Source: Rebecca billardiae RCC1528
Taxonomy: Eukaryota; Haptophyta
DNA: 64,000 nt
Direction: 5' to 3'
Assembly: GCA_965240325.2 (NCBI GenBank)
Contig: OZ251225.1
Location: forward strand, 2,790,001-2,854,000
A program made the translations under genes and the position numbers. Numbering within the stretch: position 1 is the first letter of the stretch; the number at the start of each line of letters is the position of its first letter. The notes beneath the pieces were generated by a model. The model worked only from the letters and a program-made list of their open reading frames with translations, was not told the DNA's origin and did not search any database. Positions 1 to 9,467 of the stretch are shown piece after piece.

Positions 1-242
1 GCCACTGCCGACGAGTCGGGCGCGCACTGCGCCATGAAGGCCGCGCTCGTGGTGGTCGTCAACCGATTGACACGCGCCTTCACCCCGGGGTCCCGGCACG
101 CACCATCGAGGTGCGTGCTCATGAGCACCTGCCCGCGCACGAGCACTGCGCGAAGACGTTCGCACTCCTCGGCCTCGCCGGCAGCACGCCCGTTGGGCGT
201 GCACGCGAGCACCGCGAGCAGCACCAGCGCCGACCGCCTCAT
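1..242 (-). CDS. 5' part of a tandem paralogue of the secreted methyltransferase-like gene at 1845-3269 (runs off left edge)
   Basis: The ATG at 242-240 opens 80 codons that continue past the left edge. The first residues are a hydrophobic signal peptide (Leu/Ala/Val stretch ending near NGRAAG) followed by a Glu/Cys/Arg-rich segment. It is almost identical to the first ~80 residues of the gene at 1845-3269. Differences are a few substitutions plus a local block (about 45-90 in the window) where 14 codons here replace 18 in the other copy without losing frame. Similarity stops just upstream of the start codon, so the duplication did not visibly carry much promoter. Whether the rest of the gene is intact cannot be seen. 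By analogy the product would be a secretory-pathway class I SAM-dependent methyltransferase-like protein. Confidence 0.7.
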   Translation of the reverse strand, partial: MRRSALVLLAVLACTPNGRAAGEAEECERLRAVLVRGQVLMSTHLDGACRDPGVKARVNRLTTTTSAAFMAQCAPDSSAV

Positions 243-819
243 CTTCCTGGGGGGGGCGATCCGGCGCCCATGCGGATGCACGATCGATCGGATCGATGCT
301 GGTCGGGTTTCGTTGTCTAATTTCCGGTTTTACCCGCCTTCGTGTATTCCCGTGCAATACACTGTCTGCTAGTAGTAGCAGTGCTACTATTTCACTCGGG
401 CCGATCGACAACAGCCCTGCTCAGGCTGGTCCACTCTCGGAGCAAAGCTGCATGGCGAGCTGTGTTGCCACCGGAAGGGCACCGGGCGCGTGCACGTTCA
501 CGAATAACTACTGCACACCTCCGAGCGCCAAAAGCGGCGCGGCTTCAGGCTCAACTCCGGCTGTGGTGATAGCAGTTACTCAATGAGCTGATAGCAATTA
601 TTAGCAGTTACTCAATAACTCATTAGCATGCTCGGACGGACAACGTGATCGATGGCTGAGTCTAGTGCGTGCATCAGTCGCGCGATATCACTTCTCTTGC
701 CGATCTTCCGCGAACGGTATACATGGCTTACATCGCGCCTACAGTTTACTGTGATTTTATTTTTAACGTGCACACTTGGTTAAGGCGTGATTACGTGCTG
801 ACGACTGTATTCTGCTGCT

Positions 820-822
<3 letters not shown>

Positions 823-867
<45 letters not shown>
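823..867. repeat. (TA)n microsatellite
   Basis: Uninterrupted TA dinucleotide run of about 45 nt in AT-rich intergenic DNA. Confidence 0.97.
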
Positions 868-870
<3 letters not shown>

Positions 871-1102
871 CCGACGACCCATTCAGCCACTCCGCCAGCA
901 CGTCGGTTCCGAACAGAGGTCGAGATGTGCGGTATTCCGATGGCGGAAAGCCTGCGTTTCATGTCATGCTCTCTCTCTCTCCGTCTCTCTCTCGCTCGCT
1001 CGCGTTCAAACTTAATCTGCTCATCTCGTAATCGTCTCATCTCTGTAGCACTTGAGAGCCTGACTACAATCGGGCGGTAGGAAATTAGCAGAGTCTGAAC
1101 TG

Positions 1103-1127
1103 CCTTGCCTTACCTTACCTTACCTTC
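1103..1127. repeat. short CTTAC-type tandem repeat
   Basis: About five consecutive 5-bp units (CTTGC/CTTAC) are visible between two non-coding stretches. No function is inferred. Confidence 0.8.
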
Positions 1128-1470
1128 TTCACGGCGGCGGCGTGGCGGACACCTATTTGGAAATACGCTTCACAGGTAAGATTCCGTCCGAAACCCAATA
1201 CGAGCCGTCGCGTTTGCGGCCTAGCGGGGCGCATCTCTTTGTTGGCAGCAAAACACGCTTCACGCGCCGTTTTGCGGTTTTCGATGGGCCTTGACTATGG
1301 GGCGGCTCCAACTTGGATTCCTCAACGGTGCTCGTGATGCTCTCTGAACATGCAACGAAAGTACTCACACTGAGTCACAGCCGCTCCTAGAAGTCCTAGT
1401 CTCAAAAATGACCAAAAGCCCCAGAACTCAGAACTCACAAGTCACAGAAGGCGCCGCGCGTGAATACTGT

Positions 1471-1512
1471 CCTGCCTGAGCTGTGTGCGTCTCTTATTCT
1501 TAGTAAACTGTA
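1471..1512 (+). repeat. dispersed 42-bp repeat, copy A
   Basis: The copy begins CCTGCCTGAGCTGTGTGCG and ends TAGTAAACTGTA. It matches copy B at 1670-1711 with one mismatch and the reverse complement of copy E near 21507-21553. A diverged form makes up the arms of a foldback structure at 8175-8352. It probably marks a small non-autonomous mobile-element family, but no terminal transposon signature or target-site duplication was confirmed. Confidence 0.75.
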
Positions 1513-1669
1513 GAGTGTAGTGCAATGCGACCAGGTGGTCAGTACAGAGTAGTCTCTTCTTAATTAAGGGAAACGGTTCGGTGCTCGCCGTCTCGCCTAA
1601 TCCGAAATGTCCGAATCCCGGTGGCTGAAAGGCGGAAAATCCGCCAGGTATAACGAACGGACTATCTCG

Positions 1670-1711
1670 CCTGCCTGAGCTGCGTGCGTCTCTTATTCTT
1701 AGTAAACTGTA
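1670..1711 (+). repeat. dispersed 42-bp repeat, copy B
   Basis: Same unit and orientation as copy A, 199 bp downstream. Here it is preceded by TCTCG, as are the inverted copies D and E, so TCTCGCCTGCCT is probably the true outer edge of the element. Confidence 0.75.
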
Positions 1712-1844
1712 TATCGTTGAATCATAGAATGAGTATAAAGCGGCAAAGCACGGTGCCTGTGGCTGTGACTTCACGGACGGGCAGACCGAGCCGTCTCGTC
1801 CGAGCGTCTAGTCAGACACTCGCGCGGCCGGTCCATGCTCGTCA

Positions 1845-3269
1845 TCACCACAGAGGCAGCTTCCACAAGCAGAGCACCCTCACGAAGTGCTCGTGCTCGT
1901 GATATAGAGCAGTGCCCTGAGCGCTGTGGTTGAGCCGCCACCGCCAGCGATCTGCGTCAGGATCTGGGTCATCCGGTGCTGGCCCCTGCTTCTGCACGTC
2001 CAGCTGCATCTCGGGCGGCAGCGTCTTATTGTGAAAAGTGCCATCGTAGCCTATCGCGAGGATGGGCGGGCGCAAGGAGTACGGCTGGTCGAGAAGGTTC
2101 AGTGGCCAAAAGGAGCCAAAGCCCCTCCCTGGGATGAAATACTTGGCGGATTTCTTGTTCGTGCCGTACGGGAAGAACGTGGACAGGAAGTACTGGGCGC
2201 CCGACGCGTTCACCGCGCGCAGCACCTCGCCGACGCGCTCAGGCGAGAAGTGGAAGAGCAGGTCACGCATGATCACCAGGTCGGCCGGCCAGAGCCGCTG
2301 CTTCGCCACGTCAAACGGCATGAAGGAGACGCGGCCCGGCTCGCCAAAGACACTGTCGAGCGCGTGCACGAGCTCGGGCACGAGGTCCAACCCCGTGTAC
2401 CGCACGCCCATCCGGCGCATCCGCGCCGCGCCAGGCGTGCCACTCGAGCTGTGCACCAGGCTGCGCATGTAGGAGAAGTCGCCGCACGGCACGTCGACGA
2501 TGGAGCGGATGCCGAGGACCTCGACGATGGCGGGCAGCGCCGTGCGGATGCCAAAGGTCGCAAGCAGCGTGCTGCCCGGGCCGCTACCCGTCCAGAACGT
2601 GTTGCTCCCGCCATACGCCTGACTCGCAGACAGCCCGCTGCTCCGGGCGCGCGCCACGAGGTCCCTGTAGTACCTGGCGTACTTCTGTTTGGCATACAGA
2701 GCGTCTGCCGTTGTGTTGCGAGTAGCGCGGGTGGCGCGCAGCGCGAGCTCGTTGTCCACGCTGCAGTCCGCACCGCCGTGGCGCGTCAGGGGGGGCTGGC
2801 CCTGTTGGAGCGCGCACGCACACCGACCCTGCGACGTGCACACCCCGTGCTTCGGGCCAGAGCATGCATTCGAGTCACTCGGCTCGCACGCGCGCCGCGA
2901 CGCTCGGTGCGGACGCAGCAGCGACTCGAGCGATCGGCACGTGATGGCATCTCGCTCCAGATCACACGTCGGCACGCGCGTCTGCATGCACGGAGAGCCA
3001 TCATGCGGGCTCCGTGGGGCCACTGCCGACGAGTCGGGCGCGCACTGCGCCATGAAGGCCGCGCTCGTGGTGGTCCTCACCCCAAACGACCACTGTGAGA
3101 AATGCACCTTCGCCCCGGGGTCCCGGCACGCACCATCGAGGTGCGTGCTCATGAGCACCTGCCCGCGCACGAGCACTGCGCGAAGGCGTTCGCACTCCTC
3201 GGCCTCGCCGGCAGCACGCCCGTTGGGCATGCACGCGAGCACCGCGAGCAGCACCAGAGCCGACCGCAT
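1845..3269 (-). CDS. Secreted class I SAM-dependent methyltransferase-like protein
   Basis: Single-exon gene of 474 residues. The ATG at 3269 is chosen because it directly starts a signal peptide (MRSALVLLAVLACM); upstream in-frame codons carry no such signal. After a Cys-rich, EGF-like stretch around residues 140-170, the C-terminal half shows a Rossmann methyltransferase pattern: motif I DVPCGDFSYM near residue 257, an acidic GLDLVPEL strand, and RDLLFHFSPE near residue 335. This pattern occurs in bacterial class I methyltransferase-fold proteins often found with polysaccharide genes (family knowledge). The protein ends in an aromatic VLCLWKLPLW tail. A role modifying secreted or surface glycans is inference; the substrate is unknown. 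The gene has a same-strand paralogue at the window's left edge, so it is part of a tandem duplication. Confidence 0.8.
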   Translation of the reverse strand: MRSALVLLAVLACMPNGRAAGEAEECERLRAVLVRGQVLMSTHLDGACRDPGAKVHFSQWSFGVRTTTSAAFMAQCAPDSSAVAPRSPHDGSPCMQTRVPTCDLERDAITCRSLESLLRPHRASRRACEPSDSNACSGPKHGVCTSQGRCACALQQGQPPLTRHGGADCSVDNELALRATRATRNTTADALYAKQKYARYYRDLVARARSSGLSASQAYGGSNTFWTGSGPGSTLLATFGIRTALPAIVEVLGIRSIVDVPCGDFSYMRSLVHSSSGTPGAARMRRMGVRYTGLDLVPELVHALDSVFGEPGRVSFMPFDVAKQRLWPADLVIMRDLLFHFSPERVGEVLRAVNASGAQYFLSTFFPYGTNKKSAKYFIPGRGFGSFWPLNLLDQPYSLRPPILAIGYDGTFHNKTLPPEMQLDVQKQGPAPDDPDPDADRWRWRLNHSAQGTALYHEHEHFVRVLCLWKLPLW

Positions 3270-4636
3270 CGTAATCCTGGCCCAGCCACGTCCACTGAGA
3301 ATCAGCCTGAAACGGCTGAGGGCCCTCGCGGAGGCTTGCGTCGAGCCCGCTCGGCCGTTTCGCTGAGAGAGCGGTGATCCTGCAGGCGCGCGTGCCGCCA
3401 AATAATGCAACCGCAGCGGAGGTCTCTTCGCCTTTGACCCCACAATCAATTGTTGGGACTTGCTGCTGCTGGGGACTCAGAACGATCTTGCCGAGATGCT
3501 CTATCAAAGTGAGGTCGACATGCTCTATATGTCACACATAGGACGGCCGTTACATACCGTTTCCAATAAGTTCAGGCTCGTTCTAATAAGTAAATATGCT
3601 AGCCGTTACGCCCTATATTCAGGGTACGTGCACCTGCTTTTTTTGCTTGGCTGGCCCGGACCCCTCCAGAGGGCAAATGATCCAGCCCGAAATCAGCGCT
3701 AAACACTCGCTAGGACCAGCGCTCGTAGCCGTCAGTCACGTCACAGTGCCACTTTGGCCCCCTACTTCATTCAGTCTTCAGAGCCCCTGGGGCGCCAGCA
3801 AGCCCTGGTTGCTCACTCTGACTCTCAGCCGGCCTGAGAGCGCCGCCGGTCCGCGAGAAGACGGACCCGCGGTCATAGTTAGCTAGTGAATATACTATAT
3901 CTAAACGTGACTATACTGTCTGCTAGTCTACTGTGACAGTGATGTCCAGCGTGACTGTGAACATTGTCCGGGCAGACCGAGCTGCAGTGTTGGACCCGCC
4001 CAAAATTTACGCGGCATCACAGTTATTACAAATACAAAGCCAAGTGACAGCAGTTGCCGGCTCGCCAACTGGCAACTGGCACGGATGCCAACGGCCCCGG
4101 GCTAGTGAATAGTAAGCCTAAGTGCCAGCCCGAAGTGAGGCCCGCATCTTGATTGATGATTCGCCGCACGGGCAGCGGGCCACGCCGCACGCGGCCGCCA
4201 CGCCCACGGCAGACGGTCACGGACCATGATCCGCGGTACAACTGTGAACTGATCCGCGTGAGACGGCAGGCCTGTGAGATTGTTTCGCGTGCAGGCGGGA
4301 GCTGAGCGCGGTGCCTAGACTCGCTGCTGTTCACGGTGGGGAAGTTTCACGATCATGGAGCGTCATCAGCCCAACACGTTGCTGTCGTTGGGCGCGCTCC
4401 GGGCCAGTGACCGGGCCGTCGGAGGCGGACTCGCTGCGCCTAGTTGTGCGCGCCTGGCCACGGAGAAAGACGGTCACTGTAGGACGCAGCAGGTCGGCGC
4501 GTGCGGAACGCACGGACGGCGGGTGAGCGGGTCGCGAGGCGTGAGAGACAACACAAGGCGCTGGGCAGGCAGATCACGGCGTGGCGCCAGGGGCGAGCTC
4601 CGCGGCGGGCGGTCCGGCGCGCTCGCGCACTGCGCG
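3270..4636. other. Intergenic region, no gene recognised
   Basis: Mixed-composition DNA. Short open frames on both strands (e.g. around 4026-4334) have no family-like features and no codon bias like the neighbours. It includes the 5' flank of the methyltransferase gene and the 3' flank of the ubiquitin-like gene. Confidence 0.5.
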
Positions 4637-5864
4637 CTACGGCACCTTCTTCGCCGCCGCGCGCAGCCTGCTCATCTCCTTCTCATATGCGTCCGACTTC
4701 ATCGGCGAGGGCATTTTGCGCGCCGCGAGCGCCATGCCGCGCGCCGCGTCCGCCATGCTGAGCCCGAGCTCCACGACCTGCGAGCCCATCTCGTGGCCGA
4801 ACGCGCGCGAGACCGCAGCCACGTCGATGCCGGCCTTCGCGGCCACCCCATCCTTGGGCGCGGAGCCGAGCAGCGCGTCCAGACCGCCAGTCGCCTGGTT
4901 ACCCTGCTGCCACATCTTCATGCCCTGCTCCATGGCCTGCTTCACCTCCGCCGCCTGCGGCCCGCCCTGCGAGACCTGGTCCATCATCGAGCGCGCCTGC
5001 TCCATCGTCTCCTTCCACTTGGCCGGGTCCTTCACCGCCTCGGCCAGCCCCGGCACGGACGCGGCCATCTGCTTGAACATCGGGTGCTGGAGCAGCTGCT
5101 GCCGTGACTCCTCGAGCTTCTTCGGGTCCGAGAGCGCCTCGAGCACCTCCTTCTGCTGCGCGCCGCCGAACATCGACTGCATCATGTCCCCCGCGCCGCC
5201 GAGGCCGGCGGGCGGGCCGCCCCCGCCACCAGCACCGGCAGGCATCGCATCGAGCTCGTCCAACCCGCGGTCGACGTCGTCGCCGTCCGAGTCGGCTCGC
5301 GACGCGACGCGCGACTGAGCGGCGACTGAGCCGCGCACCTGCGTCACCGTGATCTGATCGCCGTCCTGCACGCCAGCCGCGGCGAGGCTGTCTCCGGCCG
5401 CGAGCTTCTTGCCCTTGAAGAAGACGGCCTGCCGGTCGGCTCGCAGGCCCTGCTGCGACGCAATGGACTCCTGCAGCTCGGACACGCTGCCCGCGGTGAT
5501 GTCGAGCTTCTTGCCCTGCACGGTCGCCGTCACACGTCGCTTCTCCTGCTCGTACGGACGGGCGAGCACGTATCGGCGATGCAGGCGGGTAGGCGTGGTC
5601 GTGCGTGAGGATCGCAGACACGGACGCATGCCGGCGCGCGTGCGCGTGCGGTCGCAGGCACCTCCGCGCGCGTGCGCGCGCAAGAGCGGACGGCGCGCGG
5701 AGGAGGAGACAGAGAAGAGCGCCGAGGCGCTTGGGGACATGCAGCGCAGGATATGCCACTCAGCCATGAGCCTCACGCACCGAGCCACCATAGGCCGTCG
5801 TCGCGAGGAGAGCCAAGGCCAGCGCGAGGAGTACGCGCGCCATCGGCGAGCGGACGGCCGACAT
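4637..5864 (-). CDS. Ubiquitin-like-domain protein with STI1-type region and N-terminal signal peptide
   Basis: Two exons, 5864-5781 and 5545-4637, with a 235-nt intron (GTGCGT...CAG, phase 0), give a 330-residue product. Exon 1 encodes a strong signal peptide (MARVLLALALALLATTAYGG). Exon 2 starts directly in a ubiquitin-like fold (VTATVQGKKLDI, ending QDGDQITVTQV). A Gly/Pro linker, a Met-rich helix (DMMQSMFGG) and an STI1-like helical repeat (HPMFKQMAASVPGLAEAV) follow, then an amphipathic C-terminus rich in Ala, Met and Lys. A Ubl plus STI1 layout recalls ubiquilin-type shuttle proteins, though no UBA domain is visible. The signal peptide is odd, because ubiquilins are cytosolic. It points to the ER lumen or, in an alga with a complex plastid, to the periplastid space or stroma. 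Localisation is inference. Confidence 0.75.
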
Positions 5865-6109
5865 CGCTACCGATGATGATGAGATTATCAGCGCAATTAC
5901 CCGTCGACACGTGGCAAGCGAGCGTCGGCCGCGCCCGCCATGGATTTCGTCGTCGTCGTTGAAGCTTCCGATTGAGTCTGTGCGCGAAGTGCGCTGTGCG
6001 CGTGAGTACAGTAAACGCAGCGGCGGAAGCAACTGGTTCCGGAGGGAAGACGACGGGAGCCGGCCACGTCGTGCACGCAAGCCATGGCGGCGGCATCATA
6101 GATCGAGAG
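5865..6109. promoter_or_regulatory. Shared divergent promoter region (Ubl protein / mitochondrial carrier)
   Basis: Only 245 bp separate the two opposed start codons, so both promoters and 5' UTRs must lie here. No TATA box or known motif was identified. Confidence 0.5.
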
Positions 6110-7081
6110 ATGAACAAGGCCGATCGTGACGCGCGCGCGCAGATCCCACCCGCGGTGCATCTCGCCGCGGGGGCGGTATCGGGGGCGCTTCAGACGATCG
6201 CGTGGCACCCGCTCGACTTGCTCAAGACGCGCATGCAGGTGCAGGACGCGCGTCTGGGCCGGCTGCCCGTCTACACGTCGCTGCTCGACGCCGTGCGCAC
6301 CATCATGCGCTCGGAGAGCTGGAGGGGATTCTTCCACGGGCTCGCGCCGAACGTGTGCGGCTCAGCGCTGGCGTGGGGCCTGCAGATGCCCCTCTACTCG
6401 CGGCTCAAGCGCCTCGCGGCGGACACGGCCGAGGGCGGCGACGCTGCGCAGCCGCACCCTTGGCGCGACCTGGCATGCTCGCTGTGCGCGGGCTGCATCA
6501 CCAACCTGTTCGTGCACCCGATCTTCCTGGTGAAGACGCGGATGCAGCTGCAGGTCCTCCCGAAGCGCGCGGCGCTCGACGGGGGCGTCGGCGCCGGTCC
6601 CACCGCGAGCTACGTCGCCGTCGAGGCCTCGGGCGACGTCGCTTACCAGTCGAGCCTGCACGCCGTGCGCTGCATCGTGCGCGACGAGGGCCTCGGCGGG
6701 CTGTACCGAGGGTTCGCGCCGTCGATGCTGCTCGTCTCGCACGGCGCGATCCTGCTCATGTCGTACGACCAGCTCCGCGTCGTCTGCCCCTCTGTGCTCA
6801 CGGCGTCCTTCCTCGCAAAGATGTTCGCGACGATGGTGACCTACCCGTCGCAAGTGATGCGCGCGGTGATGCAGCAGCGGCCACAGGCGGGCGCGCGCGG
6901 CGTGCCATACTCGAGCATGCTCATCACGGCGCAGACGCTGTGGCGGCAAGGCGGTGTGCGCGCCTTCTACCGCGGCATCTACGCCCAGATGCTGCGCACG
7001 GTGCCGCAGTCGATGGCCTTCTTCAGCATCTACGAGTTCATGCTCAAGCAGATTGGCGCCATGCACGACTATGTCAGATGA
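6110..7081 (+). CDS. Mitochondrial carrier family protein, SLC25A32 / NAD-FAD-folate subgroup
   Basis: Intronless, 323 residues, the normal size for the family. The ATG at 6110 (MNKADRDARAQIPP) is chosen because the next residues already enter helix 1 (HLAAGAVSGALQT). Three tandem ~100-residue repeats are visible, each with the carrier signature after its odd-numbered helix: HPLDLLKTRMQ, HPIFLVKTRMQ and YPSQVMRAVMQ. The second and third signatures lack the usual acidic residue. That pattern (PLWVTK / PYQVVR in animals and fungi) is typical of the folate/FAD/NAD/pyrimidine-nucleotide carriers, as is the GLAPNVCGSALAWGLQMPLY stretch in repeat 1. It should exchange a nucleotide-like cofactor across the mitochondrial inner membrane or, less likely, a plastid or peroxisomal membrane. 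The exact substrate cannot be read from sequence. Confidence 0.9.
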   Translation: MNKADRDARAQIPPAVHLAAGAVSGALQTIAWHPLDLLKTRMQVQDARLGRLPVYTSLLDAVRTIMRSESWRGFFHGLAPNVCGSALAWGLQMPLYSRLKRLAADTAEGGDAAQPHPWRDLACSLCAGCITNLFVHPIFLVKTRMQLQVLPKRAALDGGVGAGPTASYVAVEASGDVAYQSSLHAVRCIVRDEGLGGLYRGFAPSMLLVSHGAILLMSYDQLRVVCPSVLTASFLAKMFATMVTYPSQVMRAVMQQRPQAGARGVPYSSMLITAQTLWRQGGVRAFYRGIYAQMLRTVPQSMAFFSIYEFMLKQIGAMHDYVR

Positions 7082-7882
7082 TCTGCTCGTCGGTGCCAGC
7101 GTAATCCACGGTCGGCGGACTCGGCGACGTGAACTGCTGTGCCGTGACGTCACCTTGGACTGACGCATCATGGGCGGTCGGACCCAATCACCTTGCGGAC
7201 TTCAACGTGAACGGTCATCAGAATGCATTCGGCCGAATAATAATTATTACTTTAAAATAATAATAAGCTGCTAGCAGTCGTCGCGTACCTCTGAGGCAAT
7301 TAGTAGATCCGGACTGCTACTGCTAGGCTGATCTAAAGGCTAAAGACTTCGTGACCGTCGTACTGCTGCCAGTCAGTCACATCACAGTCACAGAGTGTAA
7401 TGACCGTGCAGTAGATTCCGCATCGGCATCGGCCTCGGGAATTCCGAGGATGATTCGAATATATGTGGTGTTATTGGTACAATAACTGAGTGTGTACGAG
7501 CTGCATGACGGATGGGCTCGCTGTGAGGCCTCTGCACTCCACTTACCTGTTTCGTCGCAGCCGCCCTCGCAGAATTTCAGGACTCTTCTGCGGGTACGCC
7601 GCGGGTGCACGAGCAAAGTGCCCTGCCAGAGCGGCGGACGAACCAGCCATGCTGCTGCCCCCGGGCATTCGGCAAGTCATCGGCGCGAGCGCCGCCTCGC
7701 TTCTCGATGAGCAGCGAGCTGGGAATCGGCAGCGCACAACCTGAGCGCGCCAGGTACCTCTCGCCTCGTCCTTCGACCACAGGATGCCCACCATCAACTC
7801 GTCTCAGCAAGTCGTCCCTCGGCTGAGCACGTGCACCACGCAGCAGCGCAGCAGCAAACGACCAGCAGCTGCTTTGTTTGGT

Positions 7883-8010
7883 GTATGTATGTATGTATGT
7901 ATGTATGTATGTATGTATGTATGTATGTATGTATGTATGTATGTATGTATGTATGTATGTATGTATGTATGTATGTATGTATGTATGTATGTATATGTAT
8001 ATGTATGTAT
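7883..8010. repeat. (GTAT)n microsatellite
   Basis: About 28 nearly perfect copies of the tetranucleotide, drifting to TATATG near its right end. Because 4 is not a multiple of 3 it reads open in several frames and creates spurious YVCMYVCM proteins. Confidence 0.97.
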
Positions 8011-8174
8011 TTATTTAAACCGTTGCCGCACGACTGCGTGTGTCACTGTCAGGGTGCATTACAATTACAAATTAGCTATCGGTCAAAATCGCGTCGCGGC
8101 ACTCGTCCGGCAGCTTACTCATTTAGTGAGTCGCGTCATATTGAGTCATAAGTTCTACTGAGTGCATATTCCAA

Positions 8175-8352
8175 TCTCCGGCCTGCCTGACAGCTGTGCC
8201 TGTGTCGTCTCTTTATTTTTTATTTGTTTTAAAAACTGTTCCGTTTGGGTAAACTGTACGAAGTTAGCTGCTGGTAGCTTACAGTTTACTGTACTATTTA
8301 TGAAGAATAAGAGACGCGCATTGACACAGCTCAGACTATAAGGCAGGCGAGA
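8175..8352. repeat. Foldback / MITE-like element made of two inverted dispersed-repeat arms (copies C and D)
   Basis: The left arm (8175-8258) begins TCTCCGGCCTGCCTG and ends GTAAACTGTA. The right arm (8279-8352) is the inverse, beginning TTACAGTTTACTGTA and ending AAGGCAGGCGAGA. About 20 bp lie between them. The arms are diverged and carry small indels compared with the solo copies A, B and E, but both contain the GTCTCTTATT/TAAACTGTA core. This resembles a non-autonomous foldback element; no target-site duplication was verified. Confidence 0.6.
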
Positions 8353-8504
8353 TACATAATGCCCGCCCGCCACCGCCCACGGGAGCCGTCGGCCCGTCGC
8401 CGATGGTAGCATACAGTCCGGGGAAAACGGGGTCCGGAAAACACGTTGGCCGGCCGAAAACGACTGCGGCTTGGTCATCAATAAGATTCCACGGCCGCAC
8501 GAGG

Positions 8505-9467
8505 ATGGCATCTGCCACGCGCGCCGGCGGCAGCATGCCCATCTATCGGGCGCCGTCGACGGAGCCGCTCATGGCAAGCACGGCGGAAGGCCATGCGCCA
8601 GAAGAGGACGACCAGAAAGCGGACGCGCCTCCGCGGCCGAGACTGCAGAAGGGGCGCGACATGGCGAGCTTCCTCGCACCCAAGCCCAAGCAGCCGGCCA
8701 ACGCACCCGCGAAGAAGTCCTTCATCATCAACTTCGAGCAGTTCCCGCTGTGGATGCGTGAGGGGCCTTGGCAGTGGAACGCAGTCTTCTTCATACCACT
8801 CGCGACGGCTGCCGTGATCGCGCTTGCGCCAAGAGCGCTCGCGACCATGCCTGCCGCACACCCGCATGCCACGTTGTCGGAGATGCAGGCGTATGCCGCA
8901 GCTGCGCTCTTTGTGTACTGCGTGGGCATCCTGGTGCTGATGTTCCGCACGGCTGGCGCGAGCCCCATGGTATCTTTCACCATGCTTTCCTGGCTCATGT
9001 CGACGCTACGCTTTGGCTTCCTCGCGATGGATCGCTTTGCGCCGGCCGTGCGCGTCGTGTCTGAGTTCCTGCGTGGCCCTGCGCTCAGCAACTCCATCTT
9101 CCTCGGGCTCGTGTGGTGGCTCGCCCTCGTGCCGGTGATCGCGTACTTCTCGAAGAGCCCGCAAGCGCGGCGAGGATTCTTCAAGTTCAACTTCTCCTTC
9201 TTCCTGCTAAACGTGCACCTGCTGAATATGGCGCTCGGCATGGCGCAGCACCGGCTTGACCCGCGGCCGCTGCGCCTCTTCGACCTGTGGACGACGCTCG
9301 CCTTCTCGATGATGTACGTCATCTTCTACCTGGGGTACCTTGATCGCACGGGCGTGCACCTGTACATCATCCTCTCGCCGCGCACAAAGTTCGCTTTCGT
9401 CGTCTACTCCTCGCTGATAGCGCTGCAGCTCGGGCTGCACAAGCTCTTTGGCGGCAGCCTCGATTGA
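8505..9467 (+). CDS. Multi-pass membrane protein of unknown function
   Basis: Intronless, 320 residues from the ATG at 8505 (MASATRAGGSMPIY). The first ~85 residues are hydrophilic, charged and Pro-rich, so probably cytosolic. The rest holds about seven hydrophobic segments, including AVFFIPLATAAVIAL, AAAALFVYCVGILVLMF, a segment around FTMLSWLMSTLRFGFL, FLGLVWWLALVPVIAYF, FFLLNVHLLNMALGM and FSMMYVIFYLGYL. Loops carry conserved-looking Arg, Phe and Trp. No signature of a known transporter, enzyme or receptor family was recognised. There is no N-terminal signal peptide. A polytopic protein of an internal membrane or the plasma membrane is all that can be said. Confidence 0.8.
   Translation: MASATRAGGSMPIYRAPSTEPLMASTAEGHAPEEDDQKADAPPRPRLQKGRDMASFLAPKPKQPANAPAKKSFIINFEQFPLWMREGPWQWNAVFFIPLATAAVIALAPRALATMPAAHPHATLSEMQAYAAAALFVYCVGILVLMFRTAGASPMVSFTMLSWLMSTLRFGFLAMDRFAPAVRVVSEFLRGPALSNSIFLGLVWWLALVPVIAYFSKSPQARRGFFKFNFSFFLLNVHLLNMALGMAQHRLDPRPLRLFDLWTTLAFSMMYVIFYLGYLDRTGVHLYIILSPRTKFAFVVYSSLIALQLGLHKLFGGSLD

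Larger units (their letters stand above)
243..1844. other. Intergenic region with microsatellites and two copies of a dispersed repeat
   Basis: No convincing gene is seen here. The stretch holds a (TA)n tract at 823-867, a short CTTAC-type repeat at 1103-1127, pyrimidine-rich CT repeats near 970-1010, and two same-orientation copies of a 42-bp dispersed repeat (1471-1512 and 1670-1711). Open frames here are short and lack domain-like composition. Confidence 0.6.
7082..8504. other. Intergenic region with GTAT microsatellite and foldback repeat
   Basis: AT-rich 7200-7350, then a GC-richer patch at 7500-7870 with only short overlapping frames and no recognisable protein. It also holds a long GTAT microsatellite (7883-8010) and a foldback pair (8175-8352). 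A small gene at 7543-7797 on the minus strand cannot be excluded but has no support beyond being open. Confidence 0.5.

Noticed and set aside
7543-7797. Small minus-strand ORF of 84 codons in a GC patch
   Set aside because: It is open, but the reading has no recognisable domain, and overlapping frames on the other strand are equally open.
7784-8161. Open frames with YVCMYVCM repeats
   Set aside because: Translation of a GTAT microsatellite; no coding evidence.
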